Source: Eubacterium sp. CAG:841 (GTDB taxonomy: Bacteria; Bacillota; Clostridia; Oscillospirales; CAG-272). From it: 20,497 bases of DNA. The translations under genes were made by a program, and so were the position numbers. Under the pieces are notes generated by a model. The model saw only the letters and a list, made by a program, of their open reading frames with translations. It was not told where the DNA came from and did not search any database. Shown here piece after piece: positions 9,301-16,927 of the stretch. Each line of letters starts with the position of its first letter. The first letter of the stretch is position 1. The DNA lies in contig FR898212.1 of NCBI GenBank assembly GCA_000437375.1, forward strand, positions 10,193-30,689, written 5' to 3'.

Positions 9301-11997
9301 ACCGTCCGAGAGACGTTTTGATATGAGTCGTCCGCCGTCATCGTATGTTGCCGTGGTTATATTGCCATCCTGGTCTGTAGTTTTTACAACTCTGTCTTCG
9401 CCGTCGTATTCATAATGTACCGTATGACCGTCCGGAAGAGTAACGGATGTATTTTTCATATTGCCGTTGAAGGCATAATCGGTTTTGTTACCGTTTGCAT
9501 CAGTTACAGAAGTTTTCTGATAGTTGCAATCATAAGTGTTTATGACAGTATTTCCTTCTGCGTCTGTTGTACTGATAAGGTTGCCGATTTTATCGTAAAC
9601 ATACGCTGTAACTTTGTTGTTTGCATCTGTTTTGGATGTAACTTGTCCCAGCTGGTTATGAGTGTAATGTGTTGTATTGCCCATTGAATCGGTTTGCGAT
9701 TTGAGCAAGCCGTTTTGGTACAAATATGTCACAGCAGGGCGACTTCCCGCTTTCTTTGTCGCGGGCATACCATTTCCATCATAAGTATATACGGTCACCA
9801 TGCCTCTTGCATCTGTGTGACGTATTATTTGGTTACGACTGTTATAGACGAAGGTTTCTTCGGGAGTGCCACTCGTTGTTGCAGGGTAGCAGATTTTTGC
9901 AACATTACCTTTGCCGTCGTATGTAATAACCGTTTTATTGCCGTTTTTATCTGTGATTTCAGTGGGTTTGTTTGAGCTGTTATACTGCTTTACAACAGAG
10001 TTGCCCTTTGCATCTGTTTCTTTGACGATGTTGTAAGAGCTGTCGTATTCGTAAGAGGTGTTCTTGCCGTTTTCGTCCGTAACGCTGACAAGAAGTCCTT
10101 CATCGTTATATTCGCGGATACTTTGTTTGCCGTCTCTGTTTGTTGAAATTCTTTTATTTCCGTCATATGTGAATAACGTTTTGTTCGAGAGTGCGTCTTT
10201 CTGTTCAGAAACACGACCGTATTCGTCATATGTGTTCTCGAAGTAGCAAATGCCTTTTGAGTCTGTACCTTTTTTGACTCTTCCTTCGTCATCGTATTCG
10301 TAGAAGAGTTTGTTCCCGTTCGCATCACAGATTTCTGTTATAACATCGGCTGTGTATGTCAAAGTAGCTTGTCTTGACGCATCGTCATAAATGCGACGGA
10401 CTTTACCCGACGAGTCTTTTTCGAGATATATTCTTTTGCCCGAGACACAGTCGGTAATTGTAATCAACGAGTCAGAGTAAGATATGAGTGTCTCAAAGCC
10501 TTGATGATCTGTTATTTTGGCAATCCTGCCTTTTGCATCATAATATTCCGTCTTTGTTGAGTTGCAGTCTATAATGTACGGATATTGCCCGGAATTGTCT
10601 GTTGTAAGTATATATTCTTTTTTGTCGGCACTTGTGCATCTAAAAACGGAAGGGTTGTCACATTCTATAACATATCTTGAATAAACCGAAGGAGTACTGT
10701 AAACATAGGCTTCGTCTCCGCAAAATTCGATACGCTTTTCATAGCTATGTGACCAGCCGATACCGAGCACCCCCGAAACAAGCTTAGTGGAATCATAGTG
10801 CATTGACAGTTTGAGTCCCTGACCTCCAAACAAGGAGATTACTGTATTATCAAGAAGATGCGCACCTGTATATGCGTCAACAGGGTCGGCGATGGTGCCG
10901 TGATTGGTGGTATCTTTAGGTTCATCCGAACCAGGATTTTTGGCCGTCTGGCTGACTTTAACGGAACACACTGCGTAAACGCCGCTTTCGTCCTGCGCTT
11001 CTGCATATATCTTTGCAGAGCCGGCCGCTATACCTATCACTTCTCCCGAGTTTCTATTTACATCTGCAACGCATGGATTGCTACTGCGCCATTTGATCGT
11101 TTTTACCGCTGCATTTGCGGGAGACACTTCGGCTTCAAGAGTATATGGTTCGCCTCTGTTAAGTACAAGCTCGCTTTGGTTGAGAGATATATGCGAGACT
11201 TTGATATTGCGCGATACGACGACATTACATGAGCCTATTGCGCCGCCTCCATCCTGCGCTACCGCTGATATTGTTGCCGTTCCCAAATTTCTTGCATATA
11301 CAAGACCGCTTGATGGGTTTACCGTCACAACACAGGGATCGCTGCTACTCCACGCTATGTTTTTGTTTGCCGCGTTTTGAGGACGGATTGTAGCTTTTAT
11401 ATAATCCGACTTTCCCAAAGTCAGATTATATACCGAGTTTTCCATCTGTATTGAAGTTACGAGTATCTCGTCCGTAACAGTAACAACGCATGAAGCGCTT
11501 TTTCCGCTACCGTCTGCGGCTGTTGCCGTTATTGTTGCGGTTCCTTTGGAGGATGCGTACACAATGCCATTATGTACTGTTGCAACGCTTGCATTGCTTG
11601 TATTCCATGTCACCGAGCGATTGGTCGCATTTTCGGGGTATACGGATGCGGTGAGCAATAATGTCTCACATACTTCTATTGTCGCTTTGCTTCTGTCGAG
11701 TTTTACGGAGCTTACATGTATGTTTCCGCTTCCGCTTCCGACGTTTACGCTTATGGAATCGCTACATCTGCTTCCGTCGGTAGCCATAGCATAAATTGTT
11801 GCGGTTCCTTCGGATTTTGCGTAGATGTAACCGCTTGATGCATTTACGGATGCAACGGACGGGTTATCACTGCTCCATACAATGTCCTTGCATGATGCAT
11901 TAGTAGGACATATCTCTACCGAAGTGTAATAATACCATTCGCCGACTTTGAGAGAAAGTCTTTTTGGATAAACGCTGACTGAGTTTACATAAATCAT
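6352..11997 (-). CDS. Full-length BIG2/YD-repeat Rhs polymorphic toxin with papain-like C-terminal tip
   Basis: The protein has 1881 residues. Four bacterial Ig-like BIG2 domains (about 3-87, 92-175, 178-262, 264-349) each show the WSSxNPxVAxV and GxATIxAxAxDGS pattern. A DUF6531-type segment follows (ADPVDAYTG from 370), then over 1000 residues of YD repeats, the Rhs core at about 1606-1650 ending DPFGL, and a 231-residue tip. In the tip, GCEV (Cys1752), HTIAIE (His1843) and NGDFN (Asn1859) are spaced like a C39/papain-fold cysteine peptidase, a family inference. Rhs proteins form a shell holding a toxic tip. The start is the ATG at 11997, 7 nt after GGGAGG and 17 bp after the DUF1906 stop. 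The upstream in-frame TTG at 12018 overlaps that gene and has no ribosome site. No Sec signal peptide is visible, unlike WapA. The cognate lipoprotein gene follows. Confidence 0.93.
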   Translation of the reverse strand: MIYVNSVSVYPKRLSLKVGEWYYYTSVEICPTNASCKDIVWSSDNPSVASVNASSGYIYAKSEGTATIYAMATDGSRCSDSISVNVGSGSGNIHVSSVKLDRSKATIEVCETLLLTASVYPENATNRSVTWNTSNASVATVHNGIVYASSKGTATITATAADGSGKSASCVVTVTDEILVTSIQMENSVYNLTLGKSDYIKATIRPQNAANKNIAWSSSDPCVVTVNPSSGLVYARNLGTATISAVAQDGGGAIGSCNVVVSRNIKVSHISLNQSELVLNRGEPYTLEAEVSPANAAVKTIKWRSSNPCVADVNRNSGEVIGIAAGSAKIYAEAQDESGVYAVCSVKVSQTAKNPGSDEPKDTTNHGTIADPVDAYTGAHLLDNTVISLFGGQGLKLSMHYDSTKLVSGVLGIGWSHSYEKRIEFCGDEAYVYSTPSVYSRYVIECDNPSVFRCTSADKKEYILTTDNSGQYPYIIDCNSTKTEYYDAKGRIAKITDHQGFETLISYSDSLITITDCVSGKRIYLEKDSSGKVRRIYDDASRQATLTYTADVITEICDANGNKLFYEYDDEGRVKKGTDSKGICYFENTYDEYGRVSEQKDALSNKTLFTYDGNKRISTNRDGKQSIREYNDEGLLVSVTDENGKNTSYEYDSSYNIVKETDAKGNSVVKQYNSSNKPTEITDKNGNKTVITYDGKGNVAKICYPATTSGTPEETFVYNSRNQIIRHTDARGMVTVYTYDGNGMPATKKAGSRPAVTYLYQNGLLKSQTDSMGNTTHYTHNQLGQVTSKTDANNKVTAYVYDKIGNLISTTDAEGNTVINTYDCNYQKTSVTDANGNKTDYAFNGNMKNTSVTLPDGHTVHYEYDGEDRVVKTTDQDGNITTATYDDGGRLISKRLSDGAIVSYEYDSIGNVTKETNPEGGATVKTYDKVGNVLTVRDAIGNITSYEYNSLSKVTKATNAVAGSTVYEYSKAGDLLSETDALGNKKSYTYDIFGNRLTETDAKNNVTVYTYDANNNLLTVKDALNHVTTYTYNALNQCISVKDAENNVVHYGYDAVGRRTTVTDARGNVFTTFYDGNGNVIKTTDAKGNVISETVYNCLNKPLRIIDALGKATTYTYNALGSIESVTDSMNNRNEYTYNSRGQNTAVRDAANNTSTATYDLLGNITRLAGPLGGATNYTYDDMGRLTSESTVSGGTKSYEYNELNVRKKITNARGQIRQIFYDSMGRITGYTSPEGAVSYTYDANSNVLTVNDSHGTITRTYDALNRVSSYTDTYGKVIRYEYDAVGNLSKIIYPDNTAVTYAYDANHNLVRVTDWANRVTAYTYDANNRVVGVTKPDGSVTTTVYDNKQRVTSTVERTAAGAVITGFEYTYDDLSRIIEEKVLANSTKMCYTYDNLSRVTERTVKKLSDNSVVSTETFNYDAAGNVTSAPDSSFQYDTNNRLISFNGNTVSYDLDGNMLSNGSLACTYDSGNRLITAGGHTYTYDAADIRIRNLCAGEDTTYTYDPHAKLSRLLCKTTNGVVTKYVYGRGLIGEEVSGTFKTYHFDYRGSTIAITNASGNITDTFAYDTYGKLLSRTGTNKVIFGYNGRDGVVTDDNGLIYMRARYYSPTMKRFINADVVAGAISNAITLNRFAYANGNPVSFVDPFGLWSLKSAWNGLKNWVKEEIVNPAVDFVKEKIVDPAIDAAKTTFKNIENLYLKAESSWSDVYNTTFNNHEENLKYDVKNDIIYDQDTVCEDIKLGDHTMPYAGCEVIAVYNARILLGYADVSLADTIEQFANCGALTMQPVLRGGFGGNPFSIGKVLKAENLKYSTIESFEQMKGTPGVYIVSVWNSNDFDSMIHTIAIEIVDGEEPRMINGDFNMDSTTEDIFITGYKVSRK
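7715..7981 (-). repeat. 267-bp block identical to 2066-2332
   Basis: This is the copy in the intact rhs gene of the perfect repeat shared with orphan module 1. It lies upstream of the tip junction and would serve as the homologous arm for exchanging tips. Confidence 0.85.
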
Positions 11998-12014
11998 AGC
12001 ATTTCCTCCCAAAA

Positions 12015-12821
12015 TCAAAACATTTTTTCGATAATAACCTTCTCGTTTCTTACGAGGTCAAGGTTAAACATAGTCATCTCACCTTCGTCATCTTCGATCG
12101 GATGGCATTTTGTGCCGTACTGCCATACGGCGATGGCATTTCTTGTAATGCCGGAAGGTGCAAAGGGCATCCAATTGTCAGGATGGATGAGATGTGATGT
12201 GGTGATGCCGTCATATTCCTTGACGGTGGGTGCTTTTGCCCAAATAAGGCATCTTTCAAAAATCTCCTTGTCAGACTGTATGCCGCGACTGTATTCACGG
12301 TCAAATGAAAATTTTGCGTCTGTATTTGCGATAAATCCTGGCGTATAACCTTCTGCAATGAGTGCTTTTGCAAAGCCTCTCATAAAGTCGCGGTTTGCCG
12401 TTTCGTTATCGCCTATTTCGAGGAATATAGCTGTTCCTTCGGGAATGCCGAGTTCGGCTATACAAACATTGACTTTCTTTGCTACGATAACGCCTTGTTC
12501 TTCAGTGTTCTTTTCGTCAGAACAGGTGTACATCGCCGCAATTTTGCAGCCCTTGCTGTGTATAAAACCGATTTCCTCCTTCGTGAGGCGGTTTTCTCCG
12601 CTTATGTATCTTCCGCAGAAATTGGGATAGATTTTGTTTCGTACGATCCACTCAAAATGGTCGATGTTGTTCTGAAGCAGGTCGGATGCCTGTGTGGCGG
12701 AGTCCGCACCGAAGAGAAGTCTGTCTACGTTTTTTGCCACTTCAGGGATTGATGTCGAGGCAACAGGTGCAATATTCTCGACCTCTGATATTCTTGTTTT
12801 ATAAGCATTTCTGCATGCCAT
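12015..12821 (-). CDS. DUF1906 (Rv2525c-like) glycoside-hydrolase-like protein
   Basis: The 268-residue protein matches the TIM-barrel DUF1906 family in layout: FGADSATQAS (about 37-46) for the first strand with its Asp, CGRYISG (69-75), LTKEEIGFIHSKGCKIAAMYT (79-99), GIPEGTAIFLEIGDNE (125-140) with the acidic residues expected in the active site, GYTPGFIANTD (158-168), and AVWQYG near the end. Family members are thought to act on cell-wall or other glycans, mostly by analogy. About 35 residues precede the domain and contain no signal peptide. I chose ATG 12821 because AAAGGAGAAT lies just upstream. The longer frame from 12941 would overlap the CYTH gene and a promoter-like palindrome. It sits between the enzyme cassette and rhs, 17 bp from rhs. 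A wall-opening or release role for the Rhs protein is inferred. Confidence 0.8.
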   Translation of the reverse strand: MACRNAYKTRISEVENIAPVASTSIPEVAKNVDRLLFGADSATQASDLLQNNIDHFEWIVRNKIYPNFCGRYISGENRLTKEEIGFIHSKGCKIAAMYTCSDEKNTEEQGVIVAKKVNVCIAELGIPEGTAIFLEIGDNETANRDFMRGFAKALIAEGYTPGFIANTDAKFSFDREYSRGIQSDKEIFERCLIWAKAPTVKEYDGITTSHLIHPDNWMPFAPSGITRNAIAVWQYGTKCHPIEDDEGEMTMFNLDLVRNEKVIIEKMF

Positions 12822-12878
12822 ATTTTTATTCTCCTTTAATTTTATTAAATTTGTTTTTGTTTTAGCAGCTGCAACCAA

Positions 12879-12927
12879 AGTATAAAATTTAACGGTGACA
12901 GCTGCTGTCATGGTTGAAAATTTTTTT
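12879..12927 (-). promoter_or_regulatory. Palindromic regulatory element, copy A, with -10-like hexamer
   Basis: The core TGACAGCTGCTGTCA (12896-12910) is an inverted repeat, flanked by AAC and GGTT. In the gene direction a TATACT (12879-12884) follows 21 bp after ATGACA. No -35 box lies at the normal distance, so the palindrome would sit over the -35 region, as for an activator-dependent promoter. About 36 of 44 bases match copy B. It lies in the 110-bp gap before the DUF1906-rhs pair, giving a predicted leader of about 50 nt. Confidence 0.6.
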
Positions 12928-12931
12928 GAAA

Positions 12932-13687
12932 TCAATTGCACTCATATTCGCAAACGCCGTCGGGAGTATCGCAGAGCCAGCCCTTGAAATAAGAACATGA
13001 AAGGCAAATGCTTTTTTCCGGCGTTATTGAGTCGAAGTAGTCACGCATATAACCATTGTTGTCAAGATTGCCAAAAACGTTCGTTCCGTTTTCCGAAGAC
13101 TTGCCGTTCCAGCTTTGAGTCGGTATTTTACCGTTGTTAATTCTTTCAAAAAACCTGTTGGCTTTGCTCCTAACTCCTGACGCACTGGAAATACTTTCAT
13201 CGCTATTGAGAGAGCGACTTTTTTGTATTAACATACCCTGCAAATTTTTCAGGAGTACCCGCGCATTGTTTTCATTGTCCGGTGCATACTCGATTTCAAG
13301 CTCGTAATCGGTGTGTCCAAGATATCTGTTTTCGTCTACGACAAGTTCATAACCGTCTGTCTTGTAAAGCACGGTTCGGATCGTTGCAAGAGAGCCTTTC
13401 AGCTTTAGCCCGATCTCAGTAAAAGCGTTTTTTTCAAGTCCGTTATATATGGGCATCTGTTTTTCGATGCTCTTATCGGAGTCCGCAAAATGAAACTTCA
13501 TAGTCGCCTTGTATTTTCCGTTTTTGAGCCTTACGCGGCAAGTGATATTGTTCTTGTTCATCGCAAGGTCATCTGTATCGAAATAGTAATTTATTTGTTC
13601 AGATGATGATATCCCTCCGTTAAAGTGATTCAAAAGGGTATGGTAGTCTTCTTTTGATATGAGAAGCTTTTTTTCAAGCTCGGTCAT
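12932..13687 (-). CDS. CYTH-domain (triphosphate tunnel) protein with cysteine-rich C-terminal tail
   Basis: The 251-residue protein begins MTELEKKLLI, giving the ExExK signature at residues 3-7. YYFDTDDLAMNKN, CRVRLKNGKYKATMK and later YELEIEYAPDN continue the alternating charged strands of the CYTH fold over about 1-180. This family binds triphosphates or other polyphosphates with a metal and includes adenylate cyclase class IV, thiamine triphosphatase and polyphosphatases. The extra ~70-residue C-terminus ends with five cysteines (C-x2-C-x7-C-x6-C-x3-C), which I do not know from standard CYTH proteins and which could bind metal. The ATG at 13687 overlaps the ligase stop by 4 bp and follows GAGGAAGG, so translation is probably coupled. 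The substrate is unknown; a triphosphate made by the neighbouring kinase or nucleotidyltransferase is possible. Confidence 0.82.
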   Translation of the reverse strand: MTELEKKLLISKEDYHTLLNHFNGGISSSEQINYYFDTDDLAMNKNNITCRVRLKNGKYKATMKFHFADSDKSIEKQMPIYNGLEKNAFTEIGLKLKGSLATIRTVLYKTDGYELVVDENRYLGHTDYELEIEYAPDNENNARVLLKNLQGMLIQKSRSLNSDESISSASGVRSKANRFFERINNGKIPTQSWNGKSSENGTNVFGNLDNNGYMRDYFDSITPEKSICLSCSYFKGWLCDTPDGVCEYECN

Positions 13688-15060
13688 GATTTTATCCTTC
13701 CTCTTATGATTTTTCCTGAGCCGTTTTTGGGAAGCTCGTCCACCAGCTCTATGACCTGCGGGATCTGAAACAATGGTAGATGTTCAATGCATAGCTTTCT
13801 CACCTCGTCAACAGATAAGAAATCGCCGACGATTTTCATACCTATCTGTTTTCCGGATATTGTGTCAAATCCGTAGACAAGCACTTCTTTAACGCGAGAA
13901 TCGCGCTTCAGCTCATATTCCACCTCTGCGGGATAGATATTCATTCCTGCCTTGATGATGAGATCGTCGTTCCTGCCTTTTATTTTGAGAAAGCCCGAGT
14001 CTCCGATGCAAGCGATATCGCCCGTGCAGAGCCAACCGTCTTTAAGCACTTTCTGCGTCTTTTCCTTTTCGGCGTAGTACCCGAGCATTACGTTCTCGCC
14101 TTTTACCCAGAGAATTCCTTCCTCGTTTTTTCCACATTCTTTTCCCGATGTATCAAGTATTTTCAGCGAGACCGATTTCAGCGGTATTCCGACGCAATCA
14201 GGATGTTTTGCGAACTGCTCCGGAGGCAGATAGCTGACTCTCGGGCAAGCTTCCGTAAGTCCGTAAACGTGGTATATCTTGCACTGAGGAAAAGAATTGC
14301 GTATCATAAGCGCTGTATCCGCTCCCATGCATTCTCCGCTTATGCAGATGTGCCGCAGCGTTTTCGTTCTGCTGTCGCGCTTGAACCTTGCCATTGCAGA
14401 AAGAAGCGTAGGAGTGCCGCAAAAGGCTGTTATGCTGTATTGATCGATAAGTTCGAGCATTCTGATAGGATTGAACTTTTCCGAATAAAACTGTATAGCT
14501 ACGCCTTTGACGAGTGAAACAAGGAATTCCCCCGTAAGAACGGCACAATGATAAAGCGGGCGTGAAATGAGTATTTTGTCGCCGGACCCTATTTCAAAAT
14601 ATGATGCGATATCGCCGACATTTGTTATGATGTTCCTTTCGCTGAGCATAGCGCCTTTGGGCTTACCCGTCGTTCCCGATGTACACATTATCAGCGCAGG
14701 ATGTTCTTCCGGTTCCGAATACTTGTTGCCTTCATATTTGCCAACGGAGAGCTCTCCGTCGGTATCTGTAATCATGGCGTCGGGAGATATCGTATCTAGA
14801 ATTTTGCTGCAATGAGCTGTTCCGTATCTTAAAGACAACGGTACGGCTGTTACCCCTGCTGCAAAGCAGGAAAGAAGTGCTGCCGCCGATAACATTTCGG
14901 ATTTGCAAAGTATCGCACAGCACCGGAATCCTCTCAGCTTGTCCGCAAAATGTTCGCTGCGCGATATAAGCTCATTAAATGATATTTCGGTATCTTCCTC
15001 GCAGACCTTTTGATCTTTATACCGCAGCATTTGCTCTTTTATGTAATCCCATAGTATCAT
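13684..15060 (-). CDS. Acyl-AMP ligase / AMP-binding (ANL superfamily) enzyme
   Basis: The 458-residue enzyme carries all main ANL motifs: the P-loop CTSGTTGKPKGA at 126-137, YGLTE at 266-270, TGD at 346-348, the hinge GRNDDLIIKAGMNIYPAEVE at 362-381, and the C-terminal catalytic lysine in NGSGKI (Lys450). It should activate a carboxylic acid as acyl-adenylate and pass it to a phosphopantetheine thiol. The ACP encoded two genes upstream is the obvious acceptor, and CoA is the alternative. It is somewhat shorter than typical acyl-CoA synthetases (about 500-550 residues). The start at 15060 follows GGGAGGTGA and overlaps the BtrH-like gene by 4 bp. The acid substrate cannot be read from the sequence. 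Confidence 0.92.
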   Translation of the reverse strand: MILWDYIKEQMLRYKDQKVCEEDTEISFNELISRSEHFADKLRGFRCCAILCKSEMLSAAALLSCFAAGVTAVPLSLRYGTAHCSKILDTISPDAMITDTDGELSVGKYEGNKYSEPEEHPALIMCTSGTTGKPKGAMLSERNIITNVGDIASYFEIGSGDKILISRPLYHCAVLTGEFLVSLVKGVAIQFYSEKFNPIRMLELIDQYSITAFCGTPTLLSAMARFKRDSRTKTLRHICISGECMGADTALMIRNSFPQCKIYHVYGLTEACPRVSYLPPEQFAKHPDCVGIPLKSVSLKILDTSGKECGKNEEGILWVKGENVMLGYYAEKEKTQKVLKDGWLCTGDIACIGDSGFLKIKGRNDDLIIKAGMNIYPAEVEYELKRDSRVKEVLVYGFDTISGKQIGMKIVGDFLSVDEVRKLCIEHLPLFQIPQVIELVDELPKNGSGKIIRGRIKS

Positions 15061-16055
15061 TTTGAGTCACCTCCCGCGCAGTTTAAGAGTTCTGTCAGAA
15101 TTCGCTTTTCATCATCGCTTATTGAAAGTAACATATTTTTTATTGTCGGTAGGAGCGAGTCGCGACGCTTCATCAGATGAGAAGCGTAAAGCATTCTCAT
15201 CGTATCGGCTTTTTTGACTATCAAGCTGTATGCGTCGCTTGCATTCGAGGAAAGGGAAAGCTCTGTTTCAAGCCGTTTGATTCTTTCAAGCATCGCTTTT
15301 TTATGCTCCCATATAAGTCTCAATACACGACGATCCGTTTTTTCATATGCGATTGAAGAGTCATAAAGCCTGTCAAGGTATTTTGCGATATAGTGGTGAA
15401 CGGCAATTCCGTATACGAGTTCAGATGTTTCTTCCGGATATTTATCTATTGTATGACTCAAGTATTCGCCTATTTTTTTAAGACAGTTTTCAGGTGAAAA
15501 ACTTACTTGTACATTTTTCGGTCTTATAGCACAGATGTTTCCGAACCACCCCTTGTTATAGCTTGCTCTTCGTCCCGCTTCAAAGGCTTTCTGTGGGGTA
15601 TTGAATTTTCTGTAGACCCAGTTGCTGTCGTAAGCATAGATACAATATGTTTTGTTTTCTCTGTCATATCCGCAGATTGTTCCATCGTGTGCGAAATGGC
15701 GCTTTTTGTACCAGCTCTTACCCTCAACATAGTAGTCATCGATCCCGTCAAAGCATACATAGTATCCCGCATCTATCATATTGCGGATGATACCGTGTAC
15801 ATAGCCTTTGAAAAATTGAGTATTGAACCAGCGTCTTTCGATATACGGACTTACATTCCACCCCGAATCGACAATGCCGACTTCGGGAGATGAAAAGTCG
15901 CTTAAAAACTTTTTCGAACATATGAGCATCATAATTTCTTCAAGGTACCAGTTTCTGATCGACGGATTATCTCTTATGATTGCCGTGCATGTACCCTGAT
16001 AGTGATATGTGCTGTACAGCGGTTCAATAAGCGGCAGTTCAACAGTCTTTTTCAT
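15057..16055 (-). CDS. BtrH/C39-like papain-fold protein, putative acyltransferase
   Basis: The 332-residue protein has a likely nucleophile in HYQGTCTAII (Cys23), then FAHDGTICGYD (His and Asp near 120-131) followed by YCIYAYD, the order of a papain/C39-fold Cys-His-Asp site. The layout recalls the butirosin BtrH N-terminal family, which moves an acyl group from an ACP to an amine acceptor. I recognise the pattern rather than a close homologue. The C-terminal ~150 residues are helical and charged. I chose the second ATG (16055) because the first (16061) abuts AAAGGAGG with no spacing. The gene overlaps the ACP end by 17 bp and the ligase by 4 bp. Gene order ACP, transferase, ligase supports acyl loading followed by transfer. 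A cysteine peptidase is the alternative. Confidence 0.72.
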   Translation of the reverse strand: MKKTVELPLIEPLYSTYHYQGTCTAIIRDNPSIRNWYLEEIMMLICSKKFLSDFSSPEVGIVDSGWNVSPYIERRWFNTQFFKGYVHGIIRNMIDAGYYVCFDGIDDYYVEGKSWYKKRHFAHDGTICGYDRENKTYCIYAYDSNWVYRKFNTPQKAFEAGRRASYNKGWFGNICAIRPKNVQVSFSPENCLKKIGEYLSHTIDKYPEETSELVYGIAVHHYIAKYLDRLYDSSIAYEKTDRRVLRLIWEHKKAMLERIKRLETELSLSSNASDAYSLIVKKADTMRMLYASHLMKRRDSLLPTIKNMLLSISDDEKRILTELLNCAGGDSK

Positions 16056-16296
16056 CGGCATCCTCCTTTATGTATTTTTGTACAAGATTTATTACATCCT
16101 CTGCTTTTGTAAGATCAAATGGATTCATATCGACCTCGTCAAGGGTTATCTGAAATGCTTCCTCTATCATTACAAGCAGCGCGACCATCTGAATACTGTC
16201 GAGCAGAAGGTCATCCTGAAGCAGGCTCTCCGGGAGGACATTTTCGACTCCGCTGAGTTCGGATAAAACAGCGGATACTTTATCGGATATGTCCAT
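16039..16296 (-). CDS. Acyl carrier protein (phosphopantetheine-binding)
   Basis: The 85-residue acidic helical protein has LLDSIQMVALLVMIEEAF, in which Ser34 of the D-S-I motif would carry 4'-phosphopantetheine. Length, acidity and motif position fit a stand-alone ACP/PCP. GGGGAGGTGA precedes the ATG at 16296. The gene overlaps the kinase upstream by 17 bp and the BtrH-like gene downstream. It is probably not the housekeeping fatty-acid ACP, since it sits in a specialised operon with its own ligase and putative transferase. The acyl group it carries is unknown. Confidence 0.9.
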   Translation of the reverse strand: MDISDKVSAVLSELSGVENVLPESLLQDDLLLDSIQMVALLVMIEEAFQITLDEVDMNPFDLTKAEDVINLVQKYIKEDADEKDC

Positions 16297-16927
16297 TTGA
16301 AATCACCTCCCCTACAGCGCGTCTGACAATTGAATAACATTCGTCCTCTTTCTGTAATGTGGATATGAGGATTCCCCCGTTTGAATTGCAGATATCGATA
16401 TATTCGTCGCGCAGTCTGTATTGCAGTTCCATATCGATATATCGCTCTTTCTCTGCAGGTCTTGAACGCACTCTTTCGACGGCGGTCTCTACCGGAACAT
16501 CAAAAAAGAAAGCTATATCTGGTTTAATGATATATTCCGCTATTTCGTATATCCATTTATCGGTCTTAAAGCCTCTTGCGCGGAGGTTTGCAAGGCACGA
16601 ATAAAAGTATCTGTCGCTTAAGACGATTCGACCGCTTTCAAGCGCTGGAGCAATGACCTTGCTGACATGTTGAACTCTGTCGCTTGCCGCGAGCAGAGAA
16701 AGACTGCGATAGTCAAAGGCGTCGTGATTCGGACAGTCCATATATGTTCTGAATATATCCGATCTTCGCACGTTTGACGTGGGCTGTTTTGTCGTGAAAA
16801 CATCGAAATCTTTTTTCAGATCGTTTGTTAGCCTTTCCATCATTGTCGTTTTGCCGCAACCGTCAAGTCCGCAGAAGGTTATAAGAAATCCGGGCGCTCT
16901 GTTTTCGCGCATATCAAGCCTTTTCAT
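16280..16927 (-). CDS. Thymidylate-kinase-like P-loop kinase
   Basis: The 215-residue protein shows the Walker A motif GLDGCGKTT (residues 20-28), a DRY motif at 105-107 (LSDRYFYS), the strand PDIAFFFDVPVETAVERV and a LID-like RSRPAEKERY, the order found in thymidylate kinases. The segment where dTMP kinases usually have a TREPGGT-like sequence is instead TTKQPTSN, so the substrate may not be dTMP. GGAGGAGG lies upstream of the ATG at 16927, which overlaps the nucleotidyltransferase stop by 14 bp. In this context it may phosphorylate a small molecule or nucleotide used by the cassette; that role is inferred. It is unlikely to be the essential tmk gene. Confidence 0.82.
   Translation of the reverse strand: MKRLDMRENRAPGFLITFCGLDGCGKTTMMERLTNDLKKDFDVFTTKQPTSNVRRSDIFRTYMDCPNHDAFDYRSLSLLAASDRVQHVSKVIAPALESGRIVLSDRYFYSCLANLRARGFKTDKWIYEIAEYIIKPDIAFFFDVPVETAVERVRSRPAEKERYIDMELQYRLRDEYIDICNSNGGILISTLQKEDECYSIVRRAVGEVISNGHIR

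Noticed and set aside
6352..11997. CRISPR-like or satellite array suggested by regularly repeated short DNA words
   Set aside because: The repetition comes from degenerate YD-repeat codons of varying length within one open frame, not from identical repeats with unique spacers.
12822..12941. N-terminal 40-residue extension of the DUF1906 gene
   Set aside because: It would translate the palindrome region and overlap the CYTH gene. The ATG at 12821 has an excellent ribosome site, and the domain is complete from there.
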